A stretch of DNA of 64,000 nt from Niebla homalea (Eukaryota; Ascomycota; Lecanoromycetes; Lecanorales; Ramalinaceae), in assembly GCA_019925105.1 (NCBI GenBank), contig JAHGAU010000027.1, forward strand, positions 372,001 to 436,000, in the 5' to 3' direction. The notes beneath the pieces were generated by a model. That model searched no databases, had not been told where the DNA came from, and saw only the letters and a list, made by a program, of their open reading frames with translations. Numbering within the stretch: position 1 is the first letter of the stretch; every line of letters starts with the position of its first letter. This document shows positions 27,227-40,574 of this stretch, one piece after another. The position numbers and the translations under genes were made by a program.

Positions 27227-27442
27227 TTGATTAATTAATTAATTTATACTACGGATTTAGTTAAGCTAATTCCGGCGTTCCTTAAGAGTCGGCCTTTAGG
27301 CCTTACTGGTAACCGCAAAAACCTGACATCTATAACGTTAAGACCAAAAACTGGTATCCACCCAGCCTCTGCTCTCATCCCAAAGGATAAAGAGCGTCCC
27401 CGGCCGTTTAGAGAATGGTAATCCATTCGTACGCTTTTTCAG
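27227..27442 (-). mobile_element. LINE L6, 216-bp 5'-truncated copy, barely RIPed
   Basis: Inserted into L4 with a 13-bp target-site duplication (27214-27226 ACTTATATAATAT, 27443-27455 ACTTAGATAATAT, one mismatch). It contains only the family 3' end. Its base composition is far closer to normal than that of the surrounding LINE, and it keeps CCACCCAGCCTCTGC-type sequence. The minus-strand open frame 27244-27426 ends exactly before the tail. The other little-mutated copy (L8) has a one-base indel in the same interval, so I read this as 3' UTR and not as a gene. Confidence 0.9.
27291..27302. repeat. 3'-end palindrome of LINE L6
   Basis: GGCCTTTAGGCC, a perfect 12-bp palindrome close to the LINE 3' terminus. 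The corresponding site in L8 (35787-35798) is GGCCATTTGGCC. It could form a short hairpin in the RNA. Confidence 0.5.
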
Positions 27443-27892
27443 ACTTAGATAATATAAACTGGGCCTTATATGTTTTTATTTACTATAGATAAACTTTATA
27501 GGTTTACTTTAACTTTAAATAATTTATATAAGTAAAAGTGCTATAAACTAATAGGTAAATACTATTAATAAAACCCTTAATTTGGACTTTTTATTTTAAC
27601 TTAATTAATTCTTTAATTAACGGGCCGTTAAAGAATAAAAATAAAATAAAGGATATAAATAACCTTTGGGGGATCTTAATTATAACGGGCTTTATCGGGC
27701 TTATTTTCTATCCTAAGTTAATTAATATTGCTTAATTACTTAAAAAGCTTTTAATCTATTTTACGAAGAAAGGTAATATCCTTTTCTTCCGTAGGTTATA
27801 TAACAATCTTCAATAATTTGTTTTATTAAAGGCTCCTATAATATTTAATAAAAGAAAGCTTACTATATACATCCTTTTATAGCTTTATATTA

Positions 27893-30800
27893 TTGATTGA
27901 TTGATTGATTGATTTATACTACGGATCTAGTTAAGTTAATTCCGGCGTTCCTTAATACGCGGCCTTTTAACCTTATTAATAACCGTAAAAACCTAATACT
28001 TATAACGTTAAGGTAAAAACCGGCGTCCATCAGGCCTTTACCCTTTATCCCTTAAAGTAAAAGATATTAACGGCCGTTTAAAAAGTAATAATTTATTTAT
28101 ATACTTTTTATGTTTTAACTTCCTTAAGAAAATCCATAATATTATAGTTATATCTTTATAAAGGTTACCCTTAAGCTCGTTATTTTTTTACTCCTTTATA
28201 TATTTATATTATTTTAACTTTACGTAGCGCTTTTAAATATCTTTATTAATATTTATATACTTAATATATATCCCTTTTATATTATTATTACCGTTAATTC
28301 CTTTAAGGACTTTTAATAAGTATTTATTATTATATCCTTATAATTATAGAAAATATTTTCCGGTTTATATAATTAATATAACCGGTTTCCGCTTTTCTTT
28401 TTCTTCTTTAACCGGTAATAAACCTTTTCCGTAAGGTCTTTAATAACCTTATTTATTTTTATAATAAGATTAAACTATAATAATAATCCGGTATATTATA
28501 AATTTAATAATTATTTAAATATTTTACTTTATAAATAATATTTAATAATAATTATAAATATTAATTTTTACGATAAATTTTAATTTAACCTCCATAATAA
28601 GGGATAAAAAATAAGGATATATATAATATTTTACTTTTTTTATTTATATTTATATCCAACGTTTATCCGACTTCCGGTATATATTATAAATAGGAAATAA
28701 ATTAAATTATTTTTACCCGTCCGGAGTTAAATTATTAATACGTTATTATCCTTTTTTATAATATTATAACGGTAAAAATACTTATTAATAATCTTTTTAT
28801 CTTCAAAAGTTAAATAATAATAATTTTAAAATATAAAGTCTTTATATTTTTATTAACGTTTAATTTACTTTATTATAATTTATAAGGTAATTGCTATAAT
28901 TTTCTATAATTTTCATTTTTTAAATCCTTTTAATTTCGGTTTTTTTTATGTTTAACGGGAGTTTATATACGTTTAAATTAACCTCCGGAATATTAATAAG
29001 GTTAATTTCGTTTTTAATTTATTTTTACTTTATTTTAATAAAAAAAAGGATAAATATCTTTAATTTATTCTTTTTAACTTAAAGTTTATTAAGATTCTAA
29101 CGGATTTATCCGTTTCCTATTATTATAGTTAAATATATATATTTCTTTAATTTTACTTAAATAATTATTTAATCCAATAAAACCTTAATTAATAATATAA
29201 AGATTTTAAACTTTAATATCAGGATAAGGATTACTTTATAAATATTATTAATTACTCTTAAATATTAATTTTAGACTTTCTATAATATTTAAATAAACTC
29301 CTTCTTATATCCCGGAGTATTTTTAAGTATATATTAGATAACTATAATATATATTATAATTAACTTTATTACGGCTTAATAAATAGTCCGGGCCTTTTAT
29401 AACGTAACTTTTTATATTAATATAACGAAATAAATAAAACCTTTTTTTTATAAAGCTATCTTTTTTTAAACCTTTCTTATATAATCCTTTTAATTAAGCT
29501 TTTTATTTACTTAAAGGTTAAGGACTTTAATATTAATATCCGGTTTTACCGTAATTTTACTTAAGTTTATTATAATTATTATATTATATAAGTTTAAGTT
29601 CTTAATTATATAAACGAATTTATATTTATATAGTATAAATTAAGCTTTATAAGTTCTTACTTACTGAAAATAAACTTTATAAGTTTATTTTAATTTTAAA
29701 TAATTTATATATATAAAGGTACTATAAATTAAAAAGTAAACGTTATTAATAAAGTTTTTAACTTAAACCTTTTATTTTAACTTAACGTATTCTTTAATTA
29801 ATAAACCGTTAAAGAATAAGAATAATATAAAAGAAATAAACGATCCTTAAGGAATCTTTATTATAATGGGTTTTATTAAACTTATTTTTTATCTTAGGTT
29901 AATTAATATAGCTTAATCGCTTAAGAAACTCTTTATTTACTTAATTAAGAAGGATAATATTCCCTTTTTCCTTAAGTTATATAATAACCTTTAATAATTT
30001 ATTTTATCGAAAATATTTATAATATCGAAAGAAAGAAGACTTATAATATACTTTTTTTTTATAACCTTATATTATATATACGCCGTTAATTAATCCTTTA
30101 AGGGTTATTTTTATTAACCGATTTCTTTTTATTCTTATTTATTAATTAGGGAGAAGTCTATAATTTCTTTATATAATTATTAAGGATTTTCATTATTACC
30201 GTTTTTAAGGCCTTTTTTAATATATAAAGAAGTATAATAAGTCTATAAGACTTTACCTTAAAATAATTTAACTTAATAAACTTCTTAAGGATAATTGTTT
30301 TTATTTCCTTAAATTTACGTAAATAATAGCCGACGTTAAGGTATATTTAAAAGAAGTAAGTAAAGATTTTTTTAAACGGTAATATTATTATTAATAAGAA
30401 TCTATTAAGGATCTTATTCGGTTTTAAAGCTTTATTTTTCTTTAATTTATTAATCGTTTTAATTATTATATTTTATATTATTATTTTATTTATTAATACG
30501 GGATTAAGGTATATAACGTTATTAATATCGTTTAAGTTAGTTTTTAATAGAAAGGGGAAAAATATTTTTTTTAAGGGCCTTGATTTTACCGTTAAAGGTA
30601 TTAATTAATATATTATTAAATTTCTTAAAAAGCGGGAATTTAAAAATAAATTTTGGTTTCCTATTTTATTCTTTATTATACTTTATTAGCTTTTAGATAC
30701 TATAAAGTAAAACCGTTAAGTTATATATTATAAATTAAAAATATATTTATTTAATTTTCTTAATAGTTTTCTTTTTTTTTTTAAATAATTTTTAATTAAT

Positions 30801-31288
30801 TAAGTATTTCCTGATTCTTATATTTAAAAACTTACTTTATTAGTTTTTTTATTTTTATAGTTATAATTATATATCCTTTATTTTAATAGGTTTTAACTCT
30901 TTAAAAAGGCTTTATTATCGGGACTATTTTATTAATTATTTCGTTTAATACCTTTTTTACTTACTTTATAAAGAGGTCGATCCGGTCTTTATTATTTAAT
31001 TAAAGGAAATCCGTAAATTATATTATTATCTCCTCCGTTTTTATATAAACCTTTATTACCTTAATTATTTTCTATGTCCTCCTTACCGGTGGTAATAGGG
31101 TCGTATTAACGGTCTAGTTTAAGGTTATCTGTATCGGTATATAATCCGAGCCATATTTTAAGTCCTCTCGTGGCCCATACGTTATAACCGCGCCGGCAAC
31201 CCCTTCCGTGTTAAAGGCCAAATCAATCGTCGTTTTAAACCCACGACTCTCCCACGTGATAGTCCCTTATGGTGTCAGTAATGAGAGG
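27893..31288 (-). mobile_element. LINE L5, 5'-truncated, nested in L4
   Basis: A 3396-bp minus-strand LINE copy with a perfect 12-bp target-site duplication (AGCTTTATATTA at 27881-27892 and 31289-31300). The tail is a clear TTGATTGATTGA repeat. The 5' truncation point falls inside the endonuclease coding region. The outermost 200 bp at the 5' side (31090-31288) are almost unmutated, whereas the rest is heavily RIPed. Confidence 0.92.
31109..31280 (-). pseudogene. LINE endonuclease C-terminal end (L5), well preserved
   Basis: The minus strand reads in one frame through FKTTIDLAFNTEGVAGAVI, then EDLKYGSDYIPIQITL, just upstream of heavy decay. TIDLAF and GSDHLPI are the closing motifs of APE-type endonucleases of LINEs. 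Here the catalytic His of SDH is Tyr (CAT to TAT, a C-to-T change). It shows that the family encodes an APE-type nuclease upstream of RT. The start is missing through 5' truncation. Confidence 0.75.
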
Positions 31289-34200
31289 AGCTTTATATTA
31301 TATATATACCGTTAATTAAACCTTTAAGGGTTATTTCTATTAATCATTTTTTCTTTATACTTATTTATTAATTAAAAAGGAACTTACAATTTTCCGTATA
31401 GTTATTAAGGATCTTCGTAATTACCGTCTTAAGGGCCTTCCTTAATATATAAAGGAACGCGATTAATTTATAAATTTTTATTTCTGAATAATCTGGCTTA
31501 ACTAATTTCTTAAGGATTATTATTTTAACCTCTTTAAATTTATAAGGATAATAACCGATATTAAAGTAAACTTAACATAAAGAAAGAAAGATTACCTTAA
31601 ATAATATCGTTATTAGAAAGAAGGACTTATTTAGGATTCCGTTAAATTTAAAGGTTTTATTTTTCTTTAATTTATTAATCGTTTTAATTATTATCTTTTA
31701 AGTTATAAGTCTATTTACCGTTACTGGGCTTAAGTACGTAATATCCTTAATATGAAATAAATTAATATTTAGCGGAAAAAGAAAAAACCTTCTTTAAGAG
31801 TTTCGATTTTATTATTAAAGGTATTAATTATTATATTATTAAGCCTTTTAACGGGCAGGAACTTAAGGATAAGTTTAGGTTTTTTATTTATTCCCTACTA
31901 TATTTTATTAGTTTTTAAACCCCGTAAAAAAAGATAATTAAATCGTAAACTACCGACCGGAAGTATATTTATTTAATTTTCTTAATAATCCTCTTTTTCT
32001 CCTTTTAAGCTTTTTTAAACTATATAAGCGTTTCTTAATTTTTATACTTAATAATTTACTTAATTAATATTTTTACATTTATTATTATTATTAGATATTC
32101 TTTATTTTAATAGGTTTTAACTCTTTAAGATAATTTTATTATTAAGGTTTATTAGTTACTTTGTAAAAAGATTAATTTATTCTTTTTTATTTAACCGGGG
32201 AAGCTATTTTAATTATATTATTATTTCTTTTATCTTTATATATACCTTAACTTCTTTAATTAATTTTTACGCTTTCCTTATTAATATCGGTGGTATTATA
32301 TTAACCGATTAGTTTAAAATTATTTATATTAAAATATAGTTTAAGTTATATTTTAAGTCTTCTTAAGACTTATACGCCGCTATTATATTAATTACCCTTT
32401 CCGTATTAAACGTTAAATTAATTATTATCCTAAATCCCCGGTTTTCTTACGTTATAATACCTTAAGGTATTAATAGTGAAAAGTTAAACGTTATAACGGT
32501 TATTAACAGTTTTTCTGATTCAATATAATTAATTATATAGCCTTCTTTATTTTATATATTATAATAATAAAAAAAGTCTCTTAACATAATATATTCGCCG
32601 GGTAAAAGTACGATACCTTTAAGTAACGGTATTATTAAAGGCTTTACTTTATTAATTAATAATAGGTTATATATATTATGGATGATTAAGTCGCCTTCCT
32701 TACTTTTTTTTCGCGTAATCCGGAATATATATAAGTTCCTATTATAATAAATAATATCTTTATTATTTATATTTAGCTTTTTATTTATAAAGAAGTATAT
32801 CCGGGTCGTTTTATTTCTTTAAAACGTTAAATAAAACCTTTTACCCGGGTTCATTAAGGAGCGTATATACGGGTTATATAATAACTCCTATATTATTATA
32901 GCATTAACCTCCTTTACTTCTTTAAACCTGAATATTAATAATATTGCCTTAATTACTTCACCTTATATATTATATTATATTACTATTAAAATTATTAATA
33001 TACTATATATTAGATTCTGTTAAGGCTTCCCCGTTAACTTTTATTTAAGCTGCCGGCCGCTTATTAAAGTTAAATATTATTTATCCCGGCTTTTTTATAA
33101 TTATTATCGTCGTTTCAGATTTAAAAATTAACGTTACGATAAGTTTACTTTTCTTTACGTTATCCGTTATAACCTTTTACCCGTCCTTATTTAATTAATT
33201 TTATTTTTATTTTAAGACCTTTTTTAATTAACTCACCGGCTTAAGTTTATATAAATTATACCGTTAAACCTTAATAATTATCCTGATTTCTTTATATTTA
33301 ATTTCCTTAATCCTTATTGGATATTTCGGGTTTTATATCGGGTACTTATTTTTCCTGTATATTATATACTTATATACGTTTTTAACGAGGCTTTTATGTA
33401 TTAGGCCAGCGTATTTATATGTATTATACCCTTTAATATATATTATATACCTTATATTATTAAGGTATTTTATAATAATATATTTATAACCTTAATACTT
33501 AAAATATTAATAAATATTTACCGCTTTATTTTACGGCCGGATTAATTTATAAGGTCCTCCCTTAATAATCCCTTTATTTAAAATGTTATTATACATCTTT
33601 ATTAATATTATACTTAATATAACCGTAAAGTATGTTTTTAACCGTTTTAAGGTATTCGGTTTCTTCATTATTAAGGGATACCTATAATTAACGATTTTTA
33701 ATCCGGGATAAAAAAAATCGTATTCTCCCTTTTTATACGCTTTAAAATAAGGTTTTTTTTTTATTTTTAAAAAGTACGTTAAGTATATTTTACTTACCGC
33801 GATAATAAATAATTATCTTAATATTTTTACCGTTTTAAGTTCACTTTTATCGGCTTATATCTTTAACCTTTTTAAGCTTTCCTTTATTTTTAAAAACGTT
33901 ATATAAAAAAAAATATTCTTATTTTATAATTTACGTATAATAATAACTACTTTATTAATAACTTTCCTATTACTTTAAACGCTTTTATAAGGTATAAAGG
34001 GTTTACATTTATAATGGTATTCCTTTTTTTTAATTAATAAATAGATTGTTATTGTTTTTACTTTCTTTAAGGCCGTTATCTTCTTTTTAATCTATATTAT
34101 TTCCTTTTCAATTATTACGGGTTTTTTCTTTATGGTTTTCGCCGTTTAAGTTTCTTTTATTTAATAAGTTCCCGCTATTATACTTTTATTTTATACGTTT

Positions 34201-34921
34201 ATTTTTAAATTTTTATTTTTATTTTTTATTAATACTTTTATTATTATTTTTTAAGCTTTCTTTGAACGTTTTAATTTCTTTAATCCTACCCTTATTTCTG
34301 TATAGAAGTCTTTTATTTTTTTAGTTTTACCTATAGTATTGGTTAAGTTTTTAACGTAATAATTACTTATTCTATCGTAAGTTGTCCGTTTAAGGCCCTT
34401 ATTGCCTTTTCTTTTATTTTAATCTTTTTATATATTTAATATATTACTTTTCTTGTTCTTTATTTTTAATTATTTATAAGCTTATCGTTTTTACCCTTTC
34501 TATCTTTATTTTATATACTTTTAATACCGTTAATTTCGTATCCGCTTTATATATACTTATTGCTTTTTCCCCCCGCCGCCGTTACTATTTTAACCTCTTT
34601 AACGCTTATTATATTTATTATTTTTTTACGCGTTTTATACGTCCCGTTATATATATTTTATTAATTATAATTCCCTTATTTAATTTAATAACCGTTTATG
34701 GCGTTATTATTACGTTATTTATATAATTTCCCGTTATTTTTATTAATATAAGTTATTTACCCGCTTATTCCCTCGTTCTTAATTACTATACTATTTATAT
34801 TTATCGTAATTAAAATATTAACCTCGTTATTACTTAAGCTATACGTATACGTATTAATTTGGACCTCTAAGGTCCCTTTATTCATCGTTATTCTTAAAAT
34901 TATTAATATAAATATATATAT

Positions 34922-35474
34922 AATATCTTTACCGGAATATATAATTTAGTTTTTAAAAATGCTTAAAATAATTGAATACTCCTTAAAGAAACAATATTAT
35001 AAGTTAGTTTAGGATAATAAGGTAAAAAGGACTATTTAAGACCTGTAATCTTAATACTTAGTCGTAAAAAGAGGGGTTAACGTTATAGACCTAGATATTA
35101 TTATTAAGGCTAGTATAAGAAGTTTTATTATAAGATTTATAAGGTTCTTAGATTATTTATGGGTATACTTAATAAAGGAAATATTTACCTATATAGCCGC
35201 GAATTCTCCATTAATAATAACTATATTTAATTTATGGTTATAATACTTTATAGCGGATACTCAAAATACCCCCTTAAAATTCAGGTATAATTAATTAATT
35301 TAAAACAAGTTATAAGGGGATATAATTAAGATTATACCTTTAAAAAGTATAAAAAAGTTAATATATATATATATTTTTAATAATATCCGGAGCTAAGTAA
35401 GATTAAATAAAAAAGGTATTAAGAAATTTAATAATAATATTTAATTAAGTATAAGAATATATTATTAATTAAAG
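34922..35474 (+). pseudogene. LINE F, continuation downstream of RT
   Basis: Sequence of LINE F between the L4 and L7 insertions. The plus-strand reading gives VVKRGVNVIDLDIIIKASIR and SFIIRFI. This resembles the post-RT block GG.NV.DL...KAL...W..RFL of L1/Tad1-type ORF2. This and the shared target-site duplications show that 24556-25499 and 34922-35474 were once contiguous. Confidence 0.55.
35465..35474. repeat. Target-site duplication of LINE L7 (left)
   Basis: TTAATTAAAG here against TTAATTATAG at 52969-52978, nine of ten matching. Confidence 0.55.
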
Positions 35475-35720
35475 ATGGCGACGAACAAAGGGACCCCAGA
35501 GGTCCAAAACGATACGTATACGTATAGCTCTCGTAATAGTAAAGAAAATATATTAAATATAATAAGTAGAAGTAACGTAATAGTTAAGAATAAGGTAATA
35601 AACGGGTAAGTAACCTATATTAATAGAAATAACGACGACGTATATAGGTAATATAATAATAATAAGCCGGATAACGCTTAAAATAAATAAGGAAATTAAG
35701 GTTAATAAAATATATATTTT

Positions 35721-36018
35721 GATTGATTGATTAATTGATTTATACTACGGATCTAGCTAAGCTAATTCCGGCGTTCCCTAATACTCGGCCATTTGGCCTT
35801 ACTGGTAACCGTAAAAAACCCGATATCTATAACGTCAGGAACAAAAACCGGTGTCCACCCAGCCTCCACTCACGTCTTAAGGGCTGAGAGCATCCACGGC
35901 CGTCCAGAGAGTGGGAATCTATTCATACGCCTTTTCCAAGAAAACCCATAATACCACGACCGAATCCACTTAAGGGTTGCCCCTGGACCTATTGCTCTTC
36001 CGTCACCCCACGGGTCTG
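35721..36018 (-). mobile_element. LINE L8, 298-bp 5'-truncated copy, barely RIPed
   Basis: Inserted in L7 in opposite orientation, with a 13-bp target-site duplication (35708-35720 AAATATATATTTT, 36019-36031 AAATATGTATTTT, one mismatch). Only the 3' end of the family is present. Base composition is near normal (CCACCCAGCCTCC, CCCCTGGACC), in sharp contrast to the host LINE. The tail is TTGA-type from 35721. Confidence 0.92.
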
Positions 36019-39000
36019 AAATATGTATTTTAAAACATATAAAATACGTAAGAATAATACGGAAATAGAAAATAAATAAAAGGGTAAGAAGGCTGGTACA
36101 ATATTAATAACGAGGGGTATAAGCGGGGGGGAAAGGTAAAAAAAAAGCGGTAAAAGTATTATTAAGGATATATAAAGGGGAAGTAAGGTTAATAAAGAGC
36201 ATAAAACCTTAAGGGATTAAAGGTAAAAAACGGAAACAATATATCGCCCGATAAATAAAAGCGAAAAGGCGGTAAGGGAAATAATAAAAACCTTAAAAAG
36301 GTTCCTTATAATAAAGTAAAAAGATATTACGTTAAAGACCTAACCGATATTACGGATTAAATTAAAAAACATAAGGAACTTTTATATAAAAATAAAAATA
36401 AAATTAGGAGAAACGGAGCGGTTACGGGGCTCTTAAAAGGTAATAATAAAAACGTTAATAAAAGGTAAAAACGGCGGTTTAAAGTTAAGTATATAAGGTA
36501 AAAATATAAAGGCGGCGGCCCCTTAAATAAGAAAAAGTTAAGCGATAAAAATAATAACGGAAGTATTTATAATAAAGAATAAAAAGATAACGGAAAAAAG
36601 GCCAGCCGTATTAAAAAAGACGAAGATAATAACGATTTATTTATTTAATAATAAAGAAAAAGACGTAATTATAAAAATAAACCCGTTATAATTAATAAAA
36701 GCTTTTAAAATAATAACGGAACCATTAATCAAATAGATTATTGCGGTATATAAATTATAAAATAAAAATATCTTCCTTAATATAGCGTTTTTAAAGGCGA
36801 AAGAAAGTTTAAAAAGGTTTAAAATTTAAATTAATAAAGAAGAATATAAGTTAATTAAGATTTTAAGGTAATTATTTATTATCGTAATAAATAAAATATA
36901 TTTATTACGTTTTATAGAAGCCGAGAAAAAGGTTATATTAAAAAATATAGAAAAAAAAAAATTATAGTTTTTTACTTAAGGCTTAAAATCGTTAATTATA
37001 AACTTCCTCCGGTAATAAAAAGACTTAATTTTTTAAAATATATAAAGAGGTACTTTACCGTTATATTAAGTATAATATTAATAAATATATATAATAATAT
37101 CTTAAATAAAGGGATTATTAAAAAGGGATTTCTTAAAATAATTTAACTATAAAATAAAGCGGTTAATATTTATTAATATTTTAAATATTAAAATTATAAA
37201 TATATTATTATAAAATACTTTAATATTATAAAATATATAGTTTACGTTAAGGATTATAATACTTATAAATATATAAAGCTAATAATTAAAAGGCTTATAA
37301 AAGGTACGTTTAAATACATTACGTATAATAAGAAAGGATATTTAATATAGGATTCTAAATATATAATAAGAATTAAAAAAAATTAAACGTAAAAAGACTC
37401 GGATAACTATAAAAATCCAATAGTATAATACGTATAAGATTAATTTAACGGGTTAATTAAAAATAATTTTAAATTATAAATTTAACTAATTAAATAATAA
37501 GGGGTAAATAACAATAATAAATAAAATAAAGAAAAGGAAACTCTTTACGATCTTAACTTTAAACGCCTGCCGTTTTACGTCTTTAATAATAACCGGAAAA
37601 GTATTAAATTAGAAAACGTTTAACTTTAATAAAAAGTCCGTAATTTAAATAAGTATAAAAAAGGGAGTTTTTATAGAAATTAATATATAATATATTAACG
37701 TTTTTAAAAGTAATATAATATAACGTTTATAATAAGGGAATTAAAGTAATAATATTAATATTTAAGTTTAAAGAAATTAAAAATATTAATACTATAATAA
37801 TATAGAAACCACCATATAACCTATATATATATATATTTATTAAATTAAAAAAAGGTTTTATTTAACCTTTAAGGGGGATAAAACAACCAGAATATACTTT
37901 TTTATAAATAAGTAGCTTAATATAAATAATTAAGATATTACTTATTATAATAAAAATCTTTATATATTCCGTATTATAAAAGAAAAGGACTTAAAAGGCG
38001 ATTTTAATATATATAACGCGTATAACTTATTACTAATTAATAAAGAAGGATTTTCTATAATATTATTACTTAAGAAGGTTTTAATTATTTTAAATAAATA
38101 TATATTATTTAAAGAATTTTATTATTTTATTATATATAGAATAAGGAAAAATATTTTATAAATTACGTTAAATCGGATAACTTATTAATAATTATTATTT
38201 AAATTAATTTTTTATTATTAATATTATAAAAGATTATTACGTAAAAGAGTTATAAGTTTAAAATAACGATTGATTTAACTTTTAATACGGAAAAGGTTAT
38301 TAATATAATTATAATATATAAATTACGAAAGGACTTAAAATATGGCTCGGATTATATACCGATATAAATAACCTTATTATTACCGGTAAGGAAATCGTAA
38401 AAAACGATTAAGGAAGTAAAGGTTTATATAAAAACAGAGGTAACGGTAATATAATTCACGGATTTCTTTTAATTAAATAATAAAGACCGGATTAACCTTT
38501 TTATAAAGTAAATAAGAAAGATATTAAACGAAATAATCAATATAATAATCTTAATAACGAAGCGTTTTTAAAGAGTTAAAATTTATTAAAATAAAAAATA
38601 TATAACCGCAACCATGAAAACGAAAAAGTTAATTAAGCAGGTTTTTAAATATAAAAATTAAGAAATACTTAATTAATTAAGGATTACTTAAAAAAAAGGA
38701 TTATTAAAAAGGTTAAATAAATATACTTTCAGTCTACGGTATATAACTTAACGGTTTTACCTTATGGTATTTAAAAATAAATAAAGTATAATAAAAAATA
38801 AAGTAAGAAACCAAAGTTTATCCTTAAATTCCCGCTTTTTAAAAAACCTGATAATATATTAATTAATACCTTTAATAATAAAATTAAGGCCCTTAAAGGA
38901 ATACTTTTCCCCGCTCCGCTAAAAGTTAATTTAAACGATATTAACGGCGTTATATATTTTAACCTTATATTAATAAATAAAATAATAATATAAAATATAA

Positions 39001-40564
39001 TAATTAAAATAATTAATAAATTAAAAAAAGATAAAGCTTTAAGATTAAATAGGATTCCTAATAGATTCCTATTAATAGTAACCTTATTATTTAAGAAGGT
39101 TTTCTTTTTTTTTTAAGTATACCTTAACGTTAATTATTATTTACGTAAATTTAAAGAAGCGAAAATAAATATATCTAAGAAATTTATTAAGCCGGATTAT
39201 TTTAAAATAAAATTTTATAGATTTATTATATTCCTTTATACGTTAAAAAAACCCTTAAAAACGGTAATAACGAAGATCCTTAATGATTATATAAAAAATT
39301 ACGGACTTTTCCTTAATTAATAAAGAGAAGTAAAAAGAGGTTAATTAATAGAAATAACCCTTAAAAAACTGGTCGACGGCGTATATATAATATAAAATTA
39401 CGGGAAAAAATATATTATAAGTTTTTTTTCCTTTAATATTATAAATATTTTTAATAAAATAAATTATTAAAGTTTATTATATAACTTAAAAAAAAAGGAT
39501 ATTACTTTTTTTAATTGAATAGATAAAAAGTTTCTTAAGTAATTAAGCTATATCGATTAACCTAAGATAAAAAATAAGTTTAATAAAGCCCGTTATAATA
39601 AAAATTCCTTAAAAAGTACTTATTTCTTTTATATTATTTTTATTTTTTAATGGTTTATTAATTAAAAAGCTTATTAAGATAAATAGAAGGTTTAAGTTAG
39701 AAACTTTATTAATAACGTTTATCTTTTAACTTATAATACCTTTATACGGATAAATTATCTGGAATTAAAATAAGTTTATAAAGTTTATTTTTAATAATTA
39801 AGAACTTATAAAACTTAATTCCTATTATATAAATATAATTTTATTTATATAATTAAAAGCCTAAAACTATATAATATAGTAATTATAATAAACTTAAATA
39901 AAGTTATAATAAAGCCGGATATTAATATTAGAATCCTTAACCTTTAAGTAAATAGGAAACTTAATTAAAAGGATTATATAAAAAAGTTTAAAAAAAAAAT
40001 TACTTTATAAGAAAAAGGCTTTATTTATTTCGCCGTATTAATATAGGGAGTTACGTTATAGAAAACCCGGATTATTTATTAAGCTATAATAAAGTTAATT
40101 ATAATATACGTTATAACTATTTAATATATACCTAAAAGTATTCCGGGACATAAGAAAAAGCTTTTTTAAATATTATAGAAAGTCTAAAATTAATATTTAA
40201 GAGTAATTAATATAAAGTAATCTTTATCCCGGTATTAAAGTTTAAGGTTTTTATATTATTAATTAAAGTCTTATTAAATTAAATAATCGCTTAAATAAAG
40301 TTAAAAAATATATATATACTTAATTATAATAATAGGAAACGGGCGGATTCACTAGAATCTTAATAAGCCTTAAGTTAAAAGGAGTAAATTAAAAATATTT
40401 ATCCCCCTTTTTATTAAGTTGAAGTAAAAATAAATTAAGAAAAAAATTAATTTTACCGGTATCCCGGAGGTTAATTTAAACGTATATAAACTTCCGTTAA
40501 ACGTAAAAAATACCGAGATTAAAAGGATTTAAAGAATAAAAGCTATAGTAATTACCTTATAAGG

Positions 40565-40574
40565 TATAATAAAA
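40565..40574. repeat. Target-site duplication of LINE L9 (left)
   Basis: TATAATAAAA, repeated at 46423-46432. L7 sequence continues across the pair. Confidence 0.75.

Larger units (their letters stand above)
25500..34906 (-). mobile_element. LINE L4, full length, split by L5 and L6
   Basis: Minus-strand copy of the main LINE family. The TTGA-type tail starts at 25500 and the 5' end (RIPed GGACCTCTAAGGTCC, then CATCG) lies near 34860-34906. Removing L6 (27227-27442) and L5 (27893-31288) with their duplications leaves about 5.8 kb, the family's full length. It is one of the most heavily RIPed copies and probably one of the older insertions here. It interrupts LINE F. Confidence 0.85.

Noticed and set aside
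27244..27426. 60-codon minus-strand frame in L6 as a small gene
   Set aside because: It is the LINE 3' end and terminates at the tail. The related copy L8 has a one-base indel in this interval, so the frame is not conserved.
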